64,000 nt of DNA from Dendrocalamus latiflorus (GCA_017311315.1 CM029666.1:1003941-1067940); one strand, 5' to 3'. Positions 1 to 11,056 are shown, numbered from the stretch's first letter. The notes: generated by a model from the letters alone, not told the origin. Made by a program: numbers and translations.

Positions 1-82
1 CACAAAAAAAATACAGAACCACATATATCAGAGAATTAATCCATGCATTTCTCTGACGTATCATCGGTCTGTACTTTGGCAG

Positions 83-218
83 GATCATTGGGGCTGTACT
101 AATTGTCATCGGCCTGTACTTCGTGCTGTGGGGCAAAAGCGAGGAGAAGAAGACCAGGAACCAAGATTCGGCACAGGGAGGAGACATGACGAGGCATCTG
201 CTCGGGCAAGATGCTTAA
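83..218 (+). CDS. WAT1-related (MtN21/EamA) transporter, last exon only
   Basis: This is the 3' terminal coding exon of a gene that begins left of the window. It follows a splice acceptor ending in CAG at 80-82 and reads 44 codons to TAA at 216-218. The peptide has a hydrophobic stretch starting IIGAVLIVIGLYFVLWGK, followed by a basic and acidic tail (EEKKTRNQ). In WAT1-related plant drug/metabolite transporter proteins the last membrane helix typically ends in a motif of this LYFVLWGK type, so this exon would supply the final helix and a cytosolic C-terminus. WAT1 relatives are ten-helix membrane proteins of the plasma membrane or tonoplast that move auxin, amino acids or other metabolites. 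The substrate cannot be told from this exon. The exon looks intact, and no earlier exon is visible in the first 82 bases. Confidence 0.8.
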
Positions 219-2121
219 GCTAAAGATCAAGAAGTACCCACTGACCTGGCATGACGTGTAGTCGTATTGGATTTGGAAATGTACCAGACATCAGTGACAG
301 TGACTGTACTTTCAACTGTTCCATGCAACCAAGAAGAATTGTGCCAGTGTGAAGCACAATGTTCCTTTGAATTTTTGCAGTCTCAAGCTGTACATCGATC
401 GACCGTCCAATGTTAAATCACGCCATTACTCATTGCCGTGAATCTCAGATTCTAAGTCCGGAAAAGCAAAAACACATGTATGTATACGGACGTCCAGTTA
501 TATGCGGTGCCGTTGCTTGGCGTTGAGATCCGTGCCCCTTCTCTCACATCTCACCTCTCTCTCTGGCTCCCCTCTCTCCGGTTCTCTCTCTCCAGCGTGG
601 GCTACCGGAGACAGCCCGTCTTCACGCACGGCATCAGCGGCGCCTGGAGGAGGTGGCCTTGGCGCGGGCTCATGCGGCTTTACGGCCGCCAGCCCCGCAG
701 GCTCGCGCGGCTTCACGGCGGTGGTGGCATGGCCAGAGGAGGAGGTCATGGCAGCGACGAGGAGAGAAGGCAGCAGCAGCAGCGTGGCTTAAGGGAGGAG
801 GCGCCAACCGGCGGTACATAACGGAGGAAGGTAAGGAGTGGAGAGAGGGAGTGGAGAGGAGAGAAATGCACGAACCTTGAAACACAATCGGACGGTCTAG
901 AAGGTACATATAGATGTCCATGTGCAAGTGGGAAAGCCACTTCCCACTCTCAAGTCTCAAATATTACTAAAATCTCATATAAGTTTGATCACACTCCGAA
1001 TCCCATCTCATCCGAATCTAAGATAAGATCATTGATCAAACTCTGAATCAGATCGGTAGAGAAAGTGCGCACACGCTACTGTTGCGTTAACAGTAAAATC
1101 TCATTATCTGCACCACAAATCAAATCCTACCTTGATGAGAGCCAAAAGGCAATTGTAATTTGTAAAGCAGATTAAATTGATATGTCGTATGTGTGTGTCA
1201 GGGTCAAGAATTTCGACGGCAGCAGAGGACTGACAGTGACGAGGCCATTTGGCCTAATCAGACATATGCCAACAATAAGGATACTAGTAGCACTGTAGCA
1301 GTGTTGATCAAGTGTTTGTGTGTGCTGTCGAGAGATTGATTGCACCGGTAGAGGCTAGATTGACAGTGACGAGGTTGCTGCCCACAAGGGGGTGCCCATG
1401 GCCTGATCATGCCATCGATGTTGACGATGACACTCGGGATTTGGAGCAGCTAGTGAGATCAACATTGAGAGAAAACGCCAGAAGAAACAACTAGGCTTTC
1501 AGTAATAAGTTGTCTATTGACAAACGTTGTATGGGTTTCATCCAAACGCTCAAGTTGATGAAAAAAATGGGCAGCAATTATCTTTTAATTGCATTAGCTT
1601 GGTCTTGAACTCAAGATCCTTTAGCTCTAATATTATATTAAGTTGTATATACCACCAATTAACCCAAAACTTTAGGCTAATGAGGAAAGATAAATAATTC
1701 ACTTTATACTATTAGAAATTAAGTCTATATAAGTGTGAGGTTTATTTTCTATAATTCCAAAGCATGTACGATTTAGTACTATATTGACTATCAAAGTAGA
1801 GGGAAGACAATTTATAAGGTGGAGTAATTGCTACTCCATGAAATATGTAACACATGGATAGAGATGTCATGAGGATGACTTTGGCCAAACACACACACAC
1901 GCACATACACACGTATTCGCGTATTTTCTCACGAAACATCACGTGATTTGCGACCACGCCTTGAAGTGGTACGTCACTTAGCAGAACAAGTCTATTTTAT
2001 TTTTGTTGAACCATGCATCTCTCTATTTGTATGAGATTCAAACATTTGGATTTAAAGCTTTATTGAGTGTTGATGACAGTTATCAGTGGGTAAATGATTG
2101 GTTAATCATGTTAGTTCACAG

Positions 2122-2124
<3 letters not shown>
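219..2124. other. Intergenic stretch and 3' flank, no gene recognised
   Basis: The first few hundred bases probably include the 3' UTR of the transporter gene. A CT-rich then GC-rich patch at about 540-800 opens several frames on both strands, but none has recognisable protein sequence. A short frame at 1312-1494 is also unrecognised. The rest is AT-rich. Confidence 0.5.
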
Positions 2125-2193
<69 letters not shown>

Positions 2194-2226
2194 TATATAC
2201 ACATATATATACATACATACATATAG
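2125..2226. repeat. Compound (TA)n/(CA)n microsatellite
   Basis: About 58 bases of uninterrupted TA repeats grade into short CA and CATA repeats. The open frame across it encodes only alternating Tyr/Ile and is an artefact of the repeat. Confidence 0.95.
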
Positions 2227-2597
2227 AAAAATAGTTCCATAATCCTGAGAGTATGTATTTCACTTCTTATATACTGTTTTAATGGTGTTGTTATATCTCT
2301 TTATCTATTTGAACATACTTTAATAATGATTATAATATACTCTAAAGTGAGTTCCATAAAAAATTTCATAAAAATTCATTTTTATAGCATAATTTGCACA
2401 TATATTCATTTTATGTATAAAAAATGATATATAGCAAAAATAAAAGGGTTCCGATAAAAAAAATTCAACCAAGTTGCATTAGAGTATCTTACAATCAGTA
2501 TTTATATATACCAAAAGTAATAAAGAAGTATAAAATATTTATTTATGTGGTATATTGGAAGTGGGAGTATGTACTCCTAGGAGTACGGAAAAGGCTT

Positions 2598-2615
2598 CAC
2601 ACACGCACGCGCGCT

Positions 2616-2653
<38 letters not shown>
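2598..2653. repeat. (CA)n microsatellite with TA tail
   Basis: CA/CG-rich repeats pass into a pure CA run and then a short TATA run. The array abuts the Helitron-like terminus that begins at 2654. Confidence 0.9.
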
Positions 2654-2890
2654 CTAGTAAGATGTTCGTGCGTTGCAACAGAGTATCAAATGAGGGTGAT
2701 TCACATTATCAAATGATGATCCCAAATTAAACATTGAACATCAATTTTGTCTTTCGAAAAAACATGTATCAAGTAAAGCACATATATACAACTCATAAAT
2801 AAATTAGATTGAAAATAGATGTTCATGTTTAGTAGCTAATATTATTTCTTGTGCAACATAATCAAAAATAAAATACATAAGACATCTAAG
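2654..2890 (-). mobile_element. Helitron-like 3' terminus (minus orientation), copy 1
   Basis: Read on the minus strand, the segment ends in CTAG followed by a T. Just inside lies a degenerate short inverted motif around GTTGCAACGCACGAAC. Helitron 3' ends carry a subterminal hairpin and CTRR next to a host T, so this fits. A second diverged copy with the same end and interior (for example GAGGGTGAT and ATCAATTTT at matching spacing) lies at 45228-45460 in the same orientation, which supports a mobile family. The 5' end was not found, so the right limit given is only where the similarity fades. Confidence 0.45.
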
Positions 2891-2909
2891 ACGTACCAGC
2901 GAATTAAAG

Positions 2910-4204
2910 CACCGACCATCTTACTGTAGTTGCGACCGTGGCTTCGACCACACATGGACCATGCCTTCGACCACGACATCGACCGAGCCTTCGACTACAA
3001 CCAACGCACACGTCTACTACAACACACCACTCCTTCGACCATGGCTTTGACTGCTCCTTCGACCATGGCTTCGATTGCGTCTTGTCGACCACATCACCGA
3101 CCAAGGCTTATCGACCACAACACCTCAACTGCATCTCCGACTACACAGGTCTTCCAGCATCGATTGTCGACTCTAGCTACGACCATCGACCACTATAGCT
3201 ACGACCGTCGATGATCCATGGTCATCGACCATTGTAGCTACGACCATCGATCATCGACCACTATAGTTATGACTACTGACCATCGACCGCTGTAGCTACG
3301 ACTATCGACAATCAACCGTTGTAGCTACGACTATCGACAATCGACCACCGTTGCTACGACCATCAACACTGTAGCTACGACTACAACCGTTGTAGCTACG
3401 ACTATCGACCATCAACCACTGTAACTACGACTATCGACCAACGACCCATTGTAGCTATGACTATCGACCATCAATCACTATCGCGATGACCATTGATCAT
3501 CGACTGCTGTCGATACGACTATCGACCATCAACCGCTATAGCTACGACTATTGACCATCGACCGCTGTAGCTACGACTATCAACCAACAACTGCTGCACA
3601 GTTTGACTAACGACTACGACAATACTCCTCTGAGTACCGACTGACTCATTGTGGCTTCGATCACTCCTTTGACCATGGCATCGATCACGGCTTGTTGACC
3701 ATGCTTTTAACCATGGCATCGACCATAGCTTGTTGACCACGCCTTCGACTGGTTCGAAGTCCTCGACTGCTCTCTGACTCGAAGTCTTCAACTACTACAC
3801 ATAATCGGACACACCGACTACGCAATACTTGAACACACCAAGTACTCGACAACAACCATGCAGTACTCGAACACACCAAGTGCATTTGCCTACGATCACT
3901 GTGGCTACGACCACACAATACTCAAACACACTGAGTACTTGACTGCGACCACGTAATACTTGAACACACCGAATACATTTATTTACTTTGACCACGGCTT
4001 CGACCGCTCCTTCGACCATGGCTTTAACTGTGCCTTGTCGACCAAATCACCGACCAAGACTTGTCGACCATAGCACCTCGACTGCATCTCCGACCACACA
4101 GGACTTCCAGCACCGACTGTCGACTGTAGCTACGACCATTGACACTATAGCTATGACTATCGACCACTAAAGCTACAACTATTGACTACTGTTGCTACGA
4201 CCAA
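2910..4204. repeat. TCGA-rich degenerate tandem array with flanking direct duplication
   Basis: The region is built from variants of a roughly 28-30 base unit containing GTAGCTACGACTATCGACC, most regular at about 3170-3600. A second repeat type, around ACTTGAACACACC, occupies 3810-3980. A segment of about 130 bases at roughly 3050-3185 reappears as a diverged direct copy at about 4005-4138, so the array sits between duplicated flanks. Open frames on both strands are by-products of the repeat. Copies differ from each other throughout, so the array is old. No protein is recognised. Confidence 0.8.
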
Positions 4205-4400
4205 TGAGCAATGTACTCAACCTTCTCCATGCTTTCTACAGAAAAGCATCCTTAGGAAGTTGGTTGGCCACATTAGTAGCTAGCTTCTCTATTATCTCAG
4301 CTATATGCCGCACAACTTCTAGAGTAGTCTCCACATTTCCCACTGTCTCATCTGAGATCATAGCAAGACCATAGCAATAAGATTCTTCAAACATATAGCA
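4205..4400 (-). pseudogene. Captured-looking gene fragment, frameshifted
   Basis: On the minus strand a frame starting near 4400 reads 53 codons from a Met to a stop near 4245. Its latter part (ETVGNVETTLEVVRHIAEII, then EKLATNVANQLPKDAFL) looks like a regular amphipathic helix. After the stop the same style of sequence continues in another frame (MEKVEYIAHW) to about 4205, where the tandem array begins, so a frameshift is likely. The pattern resembles helical C-terminal regions of small plant proteins of unknown function that I cannot name securely. No intact gene is present. It lies in the same orientation as the Helitron-like end at 2654, which would fit gene capture, but that link is inferred. 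Confidence 0.4.
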
Positions 4401-5118
4401 CACCTTAATAGTTTTTAATTACTCAGTTGCAATTCATGAACATAATAATTTTTACTTGGTAGCAATTCATGAACTCCACAACGCCTGCTACTTTAGTAAT
4501 TCATGAACTCCATAACAATTACTATTGAGTTCTACTCATGATTAGCCGCTTGTATTTTCGTAGGTGAACGATGAATTACTATAGGTGATTTTGAGACAGA
4601 CAATAACCGGTATTGGGTATTTGGTTACGCATATATACCTTCAACATGCCTGATTCTGTTGTAGAAGAGAGATTTGGTGATTTGTCCCTTCTTTATTGGA
4701 AAATTTATTTATTTGCCACCCTTACGACTTGGGTGGCAACAGATTTACCACCCGGGTCCATTGTCAGTGACTCAGATGGCCCCACATGTAAGTGACAGAG
4801 TTTCGGTGTCAATCTTAAGGGTGGCAAAAAAATGAATCTCCCTTCTTTATTTGATAACAGCTTATTTGCTCCGTAGTTTTAATTGCTGGGCTCAAACCCC
4901 AGAGCAAGCAAGACGGCGAGACACTCGCCGTGTGAGAGATGCAGCACACCTCGGCCAACGTTCGGTCGTCCACATCCTGTCGCTGCCTCTGCCACAACAC
5001 CTGCATCCCACCAACCCGGATCTTCACATCACCATGCCTGCATCCCCCCGCCGCCATGGTCACGATCTCCATGTGTTGTCCACATCAACATGTATCCCAT
5101 CGATGATCGATCTGTACA
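4401..5118. other. Intergenic stretch
   Basis: AT-rich to about 4680, with AATTCATGAACTC-type short repeats at 4430-4515. At 4700-4850 there is a segment mentioning GGTGGCAA twice in opposing context, which may be a MITE remnant. No gene is recognised. Confidence 0.4.
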
Positions 5119-5121
5119 CTA

Positions 5122-5753
5122 GGGGTGTGTTTGGTTGGTGGAATGAGGAGGAATGGGATGGGATGATTCCAGTTTTTTGGGTTGGGATGGAACGGGATGG
5201 TTCCGTCCATGTGTTTGGTTCATAGTATAGGATGGTTCTATTTTTTGTTTGGTTAGTGGGAAGGAGAAGAATGGAACCGTTCCTGTGCCGCCGCCCGCCA
5301 CCTGACCTCCCGCGCCGCCGCTCACGCGGGCCTCCGCGCCGCCGCCCGACCTCCCGCGACGCCGCCCGCCGCCCGACCTCCCGCGCCGCCGCTCGCGCGG
5401 GCCTCCGCCTCCGCGCCCGGATCTGGATCTGGAGTCGCGACGCCGCCCGCCGCCGCTCGCGCGGGCCTCCGCGCCCGGATCTGGATCTGGAGTCGCGGCG
5501 CCTTCCGCCGCCGCTCGCACGGGCCTCCGCGCCGCCGCTCGCACGGGCGTCCGCGCCCAGATATTTGAGGAATGGAGTCGTCCGGGATTTTTTGCGGGAT
5601 GGAGTTGTCCGGAATTTTTGAGGAATATTCCTTTGGGAGGGACCATTTGCTTCCATTCCATTCTCCCCCATACCACAAACCAAACAGCTGGATGACTTCA
5701 AAATTGAAACAGGACCATTCCATCCCTGGGTCATCCTAGCATCCAAACACACC
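5122..5753. mobile_element. PIF/Harbinger-like non-autonomous element with GC-rich core
   Basis: The left end GGGGTGTGTTTGGTTGG and the right end, read in reverse as GGTGTGTTTGGATGC, form terminal inverted repeats, flanked by CTA on both sides (5119-5121 and 5754-5756). A 3-base target duplication and GG(G)TGTTTGG termini fit Harbinger/Tourist-type elements. Subterminal segments rich in GGAATGGGATGG pair with GGACCATTCCATCCC-type sequence near the other end. The core at 5281-5560 is extremely GC-rich and contains a direct repeat of about 29 bases (5411-5439 and 5470-5498). Long frames in the core are Ala/Arg/Pro-rich and not credible proteins. Confidence 0.6.
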
Positions 5754-6378
5754 CTAGATGGCAGCAAAAGGATCGACTGCATGCGTGTACAGATATATAA
5801 GAGTCCGTTTGGTTTGAGGGATCAGGAGTTTGCCGATCGATCATGCAATTGCATGGGATGCTATCTCCTCCTCCTCCTCGGAGTGGGATGATCTGCTATC
5901 TCGTAGCTACTACTTACTGACTTGAGCAAAGCTCTCTTCATCTTTCTTTTCACGAAGGAGGCCCAATATAATTGGCCTAATATAGCAGTGGATGGATCAA
6001 CCCATACAAAGTTTTTGTAGTTTCCGATGTGCACATCTGGCCTCGGTGGATCCGCCCGCCCGCCGGCGGAGAGAACCACGGCGTTTTTGCAACGCGAATA
6101 AGAAAACAATATATTCCACCTTGCTCCTTCGCTTTTTTTTTCTTTTTTTTGCGAGGTTGAAACCTCAGTCATGTTTAATCAACGAGATTCAACTCGTACC
6201 AAAAAACGAAAGCTTATTCTTATCCGATAATACATTTCTTGGTTGCAGGTCATGTAGAGGAAAACTTGCTGGTGATCGTGGTATGCCCGACTGAAAAATA
6301 TTTGTAGGGGATTTTTCAGAAAAAAGAAAGAAGGAGAGAGAATATATTTGTAAGCGAGTCGAACTCTAGGGTTGGAGG

Positions 6379-6450
6379 CATAAAAGTTGGCCCAGCTAAG
6401 CTTTCTCTCCTCGTCCGTCGCTTGCTATTTCTCGTCGTCGCGTCCAAACG
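6379..6450. repeat. Duplicated aldolase upstream segment, distal copy
   Basis: These 72 bases match 6781-6853 with about four substitutions and one single-base indel. The proximal copy lies just upstream of the aldolase start codon, so this distal copy looks like a duplicated piece of that gene's promoter or 5' UTR. Confidence 0.85.
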
Positions 6451-6454
6451 GATA

Positions 6455-6770
6455 AAAATACAATGATATGACTATTGTGAATAAAAATACTTATGTTAGT
6501 TAGATTTCATTAATGTTTTGACAAGATAAACTATTTATGTGTTTTCATTGATTTTGAATGTATAGTTTAATGTGTTTTCATGTCCCGATGTATAGTTTAA
6601 GGGGTTTTCATGTCCTGATAAATATTCGTGACCGTATTAATTTAAATTTGTATTTACTCCATATCTGTATTCGATATTATTCATATCTGAGGAATCCGTA
6701 TTCATATCCGCATCTGAGAAAAAAAATATAAAAATAAATATAATAAAAACATTATTAGTCCGTTTTGGAT
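6455..6770. repeat. Dispersed AT-rich repeat with ATCCGTATTCGTATCC motifs
   Basis: Degenerate repeats of ATATCTG, CCGTATTC and ATATCCGCATC fill the later part. The same style recurs at 15616-15766, 16196-16292 and 42095-42525, some copies ending in CACCCCTA. This looks like one dispersed, hAT-like non-autonomous family. Here it separates the two copies of the aldolase upstream segment. Confidence 0.5.
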
Positions 6771-6780
6771 CCGTTTGCAT

Positions 6781-6853
6781 CATAAAAGTTGGCCCAGCTA
6801 AGCTTTCTCTCCTCGTCCGCCACTTGCTATTTCTCGCCCTCGCGTCCTAAACG
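6781..6853 (+). promoter_or_regulatory. Proximal upstream/5' UTR segment of the aldolase gene
   Basis: This is the copy of the 72-base duplicated segment that sits 31 bases before the ATG at 6884. It contains a CT-rich stretch (CTTTCTCTCCTCG), as is common in plant 5' leaders. The exact transcription start cannot be seen. Confidence 0.4.
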
Positions 6854-6883
6854 CACAATCGATCGCGTCGCACCCGCGGATCA

Positions 6884-9800
6884 ATGGCGATGGTGACGGC
6901 CATGCTCAGCTCCCCGCCCACCAACTGGCCCACTGGTGGCCACGCCCCGCCCACCCGCCGCGCCACGCTCATCCGCGCCGCCGCCGGCTCCTACGCCGAC
7001 GAGCTCGTCTCCACCGCGGTGAGCGTCCCACCAAACCCTACACCACACCCTTTTGCCCTCCGGTTATTTCCTCTAGGACTCAACCACTTGTGGAAGGATC
7101 TATCTAATCTTTGGATGTTGCATGTGTCGTATGTAGCGATCTATGATGGCTCCGTGTTGGTATCTAGCGATTCGTCACGGGGACTGTTCGGTAGGGTTGG
7201 GTGTGGGGGGAAAAATCGAGCTTGTTTGGATTTCTGGATCGAAATTAAATCTAGATTAAACAAACCTTCCCCTTTTTCGCCATGTATCTATTTGTTGCAA
7301 CTTGCAACGCCCTATAACAAGGTGGTATGGCAATAGCATGTCAATCTCTAGCACAACTTAAGAGTTCACAATCTTTTCCATGCAATCAAAATTTGACTGA
7401 TAAATGTTGAAGAACGTAGATGTGTTAAGGATTTCTTCTGTTATTTAAGACGGCAAGCTGCGCGATGCAAAAACGAGTGGTAGATAGCACCAGTTACTTG
7501 GTTGCTTCTTGTATCAGCCCAGATCAGGCCATGGTAAATCTGGTGGTATTGAGCAGGTTTCCTCCTAGTCCTAGTTTATTGATCCTGGTCTCTCGTAAAT
7601 TCCTAGTGGATAATGGTGGAATGAACTAGTGTGCTGTGTTGATGCTGAGAGCCTGAGATACTGCACATGGGCTATTGCTGCTTATTTCTAATTTTGCGAG
7701 CCATTTGTGGGCTGATATGATCTTGGCTGTCTTTGGTTGGGGTTGGCTTTTAACATAAGTACAGTATGCTTTGTTTCTAAAAAGTACAGTAAGCGTGAGT
7801 ATGAGGACGTTTGTCCTAGTAGCAATGGAAGTAGATAATGCGATGCTAGTGTTACTCTGAAGATAAATTCTCAAACTCAAGGGTCATCAAACAGTTTCGA
7901 GGTCAATACTACATCTTAGTAAGTAGTTTAATTAGTAGATTGATTTTGGGGGTGGGGGGGGGGGGGGGGGGGGGGGGGATGCTGATGCACGATTTCTCTA
8001 CAAGGATTCCCTATGTGGAAAGCTTACTACAAGTATTTAAAATATGTTTTTGTTATTTTTAATCTTGATTGTTCAATTGGGCTGAACATTGATCTGTTAG
8101 CGTCCACACTATCTCCTTTGCATTACGCATGTATTAGGGCTTATTTTGTTTCAATTACAATGTTTCTGTTAATTTGTCAATTAGTGCAACCATGTCCTCA
8201 TGCAAATGAACCAACTGCTGAAACTAGCTCGGATGACTGTATGATTGGGTGAAGTTGGTTATGTCAACCTGGTCTTCTAAGCCATTTCCTATTCTCTCTA
8301 GTGTTCTTTCCGTGACTGCACTGCATTTTTCTGTTGGATTTCTTGACTGCAAATCTAATGGTTCAATATGTGCAGAAATCTGTTGCTTCCCCTGGGCGTG
8401 GGATCCTGGCAATTGATGAGTCAAATGCTACATGTGGAAAGAGATTAGCTTCCATTGGTTTGGACAACACGGAAGCTAACCGCCAGGCATACAGACAGCT
8501 TTTACTGACCACTGCTGGTCTCGGTGAATATATTTCTGGTGCTATTCTTTTTGAGGAAACTCTTTATCAGTCAACTACAGATGGCAAGAAGTTTGTTGAC
8601 TGCTTGAAGGATCAGAATATCATGCCCGGTATTAAGGTTGACAAGGTATGCATGCCATGATATGATGATCATCATGTTGCAGTAGCCAACAAGACAGTTC
8701 TAGAATTCTTATTTCTTGATGGTTTGTTGTGCCAAAAGGGTTTGGTTCCATTGCCTGGATCCAACAATGAATCCTGGTGCCAAGGTCTCGATGGTTTGGC
8801 TTCAAGGTGTGCTGAGTACTGCAAGCAGGGGGCACGCTTTGCAAAGTGGTTAGTTCATACTCCCATTATGCATGTATGCATTGCTGACTAATTTTATTGG
8901 TATGTCCTTTCTAAACTTGCTATGGTATATTGATCTTCTCCAGGCGGACTGTTGTTAGCATCCCTTGTGGTCCCTCTGCATTAGCAGTCAAGGAAGCGGC
9001 ATGGGGCCTTGCTCGATATGCTGCTATTGCTCAGGCAACAATATATACTCCTTGATGAACAACCTTATATGTTTTATGTTCTTATTTTGATATATGGAAC
9101 CCTGTGCGACGACATAACCTATCCTGTTCTATATTCATTGAGCACTTGTGCTGTTCTTGAAATCATATATCTCAGTAACGCTGCAGGGACTGCACATAGA
9201 TAGACATGGCATTTGAATAAGGTTAACACAAATTCGATACATCTAAATTTTGTTGAATTGAAGGCAAAAAAGAAAGCAACAGTACATCTTGTAATTGCAA
9301 CATATTTATACAGCCCAACATGCGTATATGTTTCAAGAAATACTTTGTCATCTTTGCTCAGCATGTTTCAACGTGAATAATCTGCAGGACAATGGTTTAG
9401 TGCCAATCGTGGAGCCAGAGATCCTTCTTGATGGAGACCACGCGATCGAGAGAACTCTTGAGGTGGCAGAGAAGGTGTGGTCTGAGGTGTTCTTCTACCT
9501 GGCCCAAAACAACGTTCTGTTTGAGGGCATCCTGCTGAAACCCAGCATGGTCACCCCTGGAGCTGATCACAAGGAGAAGGCTTCTCCGGAAGCCATTGCG
9601 AAGTACACCCTTACAATGCTGAGGAGGAGAGTGCCACCTGCTGTACCTGGAATTATGGTATAGTCTTGAACCATTTTAGCTTCTGTGCGTCCATACAAAA
9701 TCCGAGTAAAACATGGCTAACCCCACGGATTTGTTTCCTGCAGTTCCTTTCTGGTGGACAGTCCGAGGTGGAGGCAACCCTGAACCTGAACGCGATGAAC

Positions 9801-10022
9801 CAAGCTCCGAACCCGTGGCACGTGTCGTTCTCCTATGCCCGGGCTCTCCAGAACTCGGTGCTGAAGACGTGGCAGGGGCGCCCGGAGAACGCGGAGGCAG
9901 CGCAGAAGGCCCTGCTGGTCCGCGCCAAGGCGAACTCGCTGGCGCAGCTCGGCCGCTACACCGGGGAGGGCGAGAGCGACGAGGCCAAGAAAGGAATGTT
10001 CCAGAAGGGCTACACTTACTGA
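6884..10022 (+). CDS. FBA: Fructose-bisphosphate aldolase, class I, plastid (FBA3-like)
   Basis: Coding exons are 6884-7018, 8376-8645, 8739-8848, 8944-9034, 9388-9657 and 9744-10022, joining in frame to 384 aa. The enzyme reversibly splits fructose-1,6-bisphosphate (and sedoheptulose-1,7-bisphosphate in plastids) into triose phosphate and an aldehyde sugar. The first ~32 residues are rich in Ser/Thr/Pro/Arg, as in a chloroplast transit peptide. The class I core follows: GILAIDES (Asp59), FAKWR (Lys171), PIVEPEIL (Glu211, Glu213) and LLKPSMV with Schiff-base Lys253. The C-terminus is KGYTY with the usual final Tyr384. Length matches plastid aldolases. The AIAKYTLTMLRRR and KKGMFQKGYTY wording is closer to the FBA3 type than to the major photosynthetic isoforms, as I remember them. 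Intron 4 is GC-AG. Intron 1 (7019-8375) carries a 25-base G run. No disrupting change is seen. Confidence 0.96.
7948..7978. repeat. Poly-G tract in aldolase intron 1
   Basis: Five Gs, one T, then 25 uninterrupted Gs. Such a run can form quadruplexes and is prone to length error in sequencing, so its exact length is uncertain. Confidence 0.9.
9035..9387 (+). other. GC-AG intron (intron 4 of the aldolase gene)
   Basis: The reading frame requires the exon to end at ...GCTCAG (9034) and resume at GACAATGG (9388). The donor is CAG|GCAACA, with no GT donor nearby that keeps the conserved AIAQ-DNGLVP junction. The acceptor is a standard CTGCAG. Confidence 0.85.
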
Positions 10023-10145
10023 TGAGGCGGCAGGATTTTCATGAGATACATATGTCACCAATTTTGAGTCACTGTTTTTTTGAACACTGGAGTGAATGAT
10101 AATCAATCACCAGCATGTTGGTGCCAACGACTGTTAGTTTTATGG

Positions 10146-10374
10146 GAGTGTCTATACAACATACATTCGAGTATTTTTGAGGACAAAAACAGTCAGATTT
10201 TGAACCGTTAGATGGAGATCCAACGTCCTAGATCATTTTTTTTGGGGTCATGTTTTTTGGAGGGGGGTTTGTATGGGTGGATCCGTTGGATGGAGATCTA
10301 ACGTCTCAGATCAATCTGACTGTTTTTGTTCTAAAAAACAGTCGAATGTTGTATAGACATACACTAGTTTTATT
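10146..10374. mobile_element. MITE, GAGTGTCTATACAACAT family, copy 1
   Basis: Left GAGTGTCTATACAACAT and right ATGTTGTATAGACATACAC are terminal inverted repeats about 40 bases long including the AAAAACAGTC motif. The interior carries two GGATGGAGATC motifs. A second copy in the same orientation lies at 11057-11274. No clear target duplication was seen, so the superfamily is not assigned. It lies in the 3' flank of the aldolase gene. Confidence 0.75.
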
Positions 10375-10461
10375 AGCAGCGGAGAAACTTCGGAGTTGTA
10401 TGAAGTGTTACAAACTTTTGCTGTATGCATACTCTGGGAAAGTTGAGCATGCCTTTTCAGA

Positions 10462-10539
10462 CTTTATTATTATAGACACAATAAATCAGACGGTTTAGAA
10501 ACCGTTTATGACGAGCGTTTAGCCGTCTGTGTGATAGTG
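10462..10539 (-). mobile_element. Short CACTA-terminus remnant
   Basis: Reverse-read, the segment starts CACTATCACACAGACGGC and contains further AGACGG motifs in inverted arrangement. These termini match the element at 20031-21212. Only about 80 bases remain. Confidence 0.5.
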
Positions 10540-11056
10540 AGCCCATGTCGATGGTGCTAATTTAAAGTCTAAAGTGAAACTACGCAGGAAGACTTGGTTA
10601 AGAACAAAAGGGTTCTCTCTTTCTTTTTTTCCCCCCTTTTTTTAGACAAAACTGCAGGGCGGTGATGATAAGTGATGACGTGACAGAAGGAGAAAACAAA
10701 GGAAGGTCCCGTGGGCTGGAATCCTATTCCCACAGGAAGAGATCGAGAGGTGTATAGTTTTTGTTATCCGGGGAGATGGTAAGATCCTCTTGTACATTAT
10801 CAGAATCCCTCGTGCATGTGCTGCATGCTGCTCCCGCCCACGTTGCACTGGCTCCATGCATTGCATGCTCAAGAATTAACCAAACCCTCAAAACTAATTA
10901 GTTCTATGAGTCAGATTCAGATCATCGATCCAAGCCTAGCTTGTCTCTCCTGGTTGTATGCGCGGTTTCTCTCCTCCGTGATTTTTTGGGAGTAGTCAGA
11001 AGTTGACTGCACAGCTGAGCTACTGGTGATGCAGTTTACATTAATTGCTTGTTAAG

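Noticed and set aside
2003..2242. 79-codon frame
   Set aside because: Mostly Tyr/Ile translated from the (TA)n microsatellite.
3170..3600. Possible CRISPR or coding repeat protein
   Set aside because: No unique spacers; frames are interrupted and both strands are equally open, so it is a degenerate tandem repeat.
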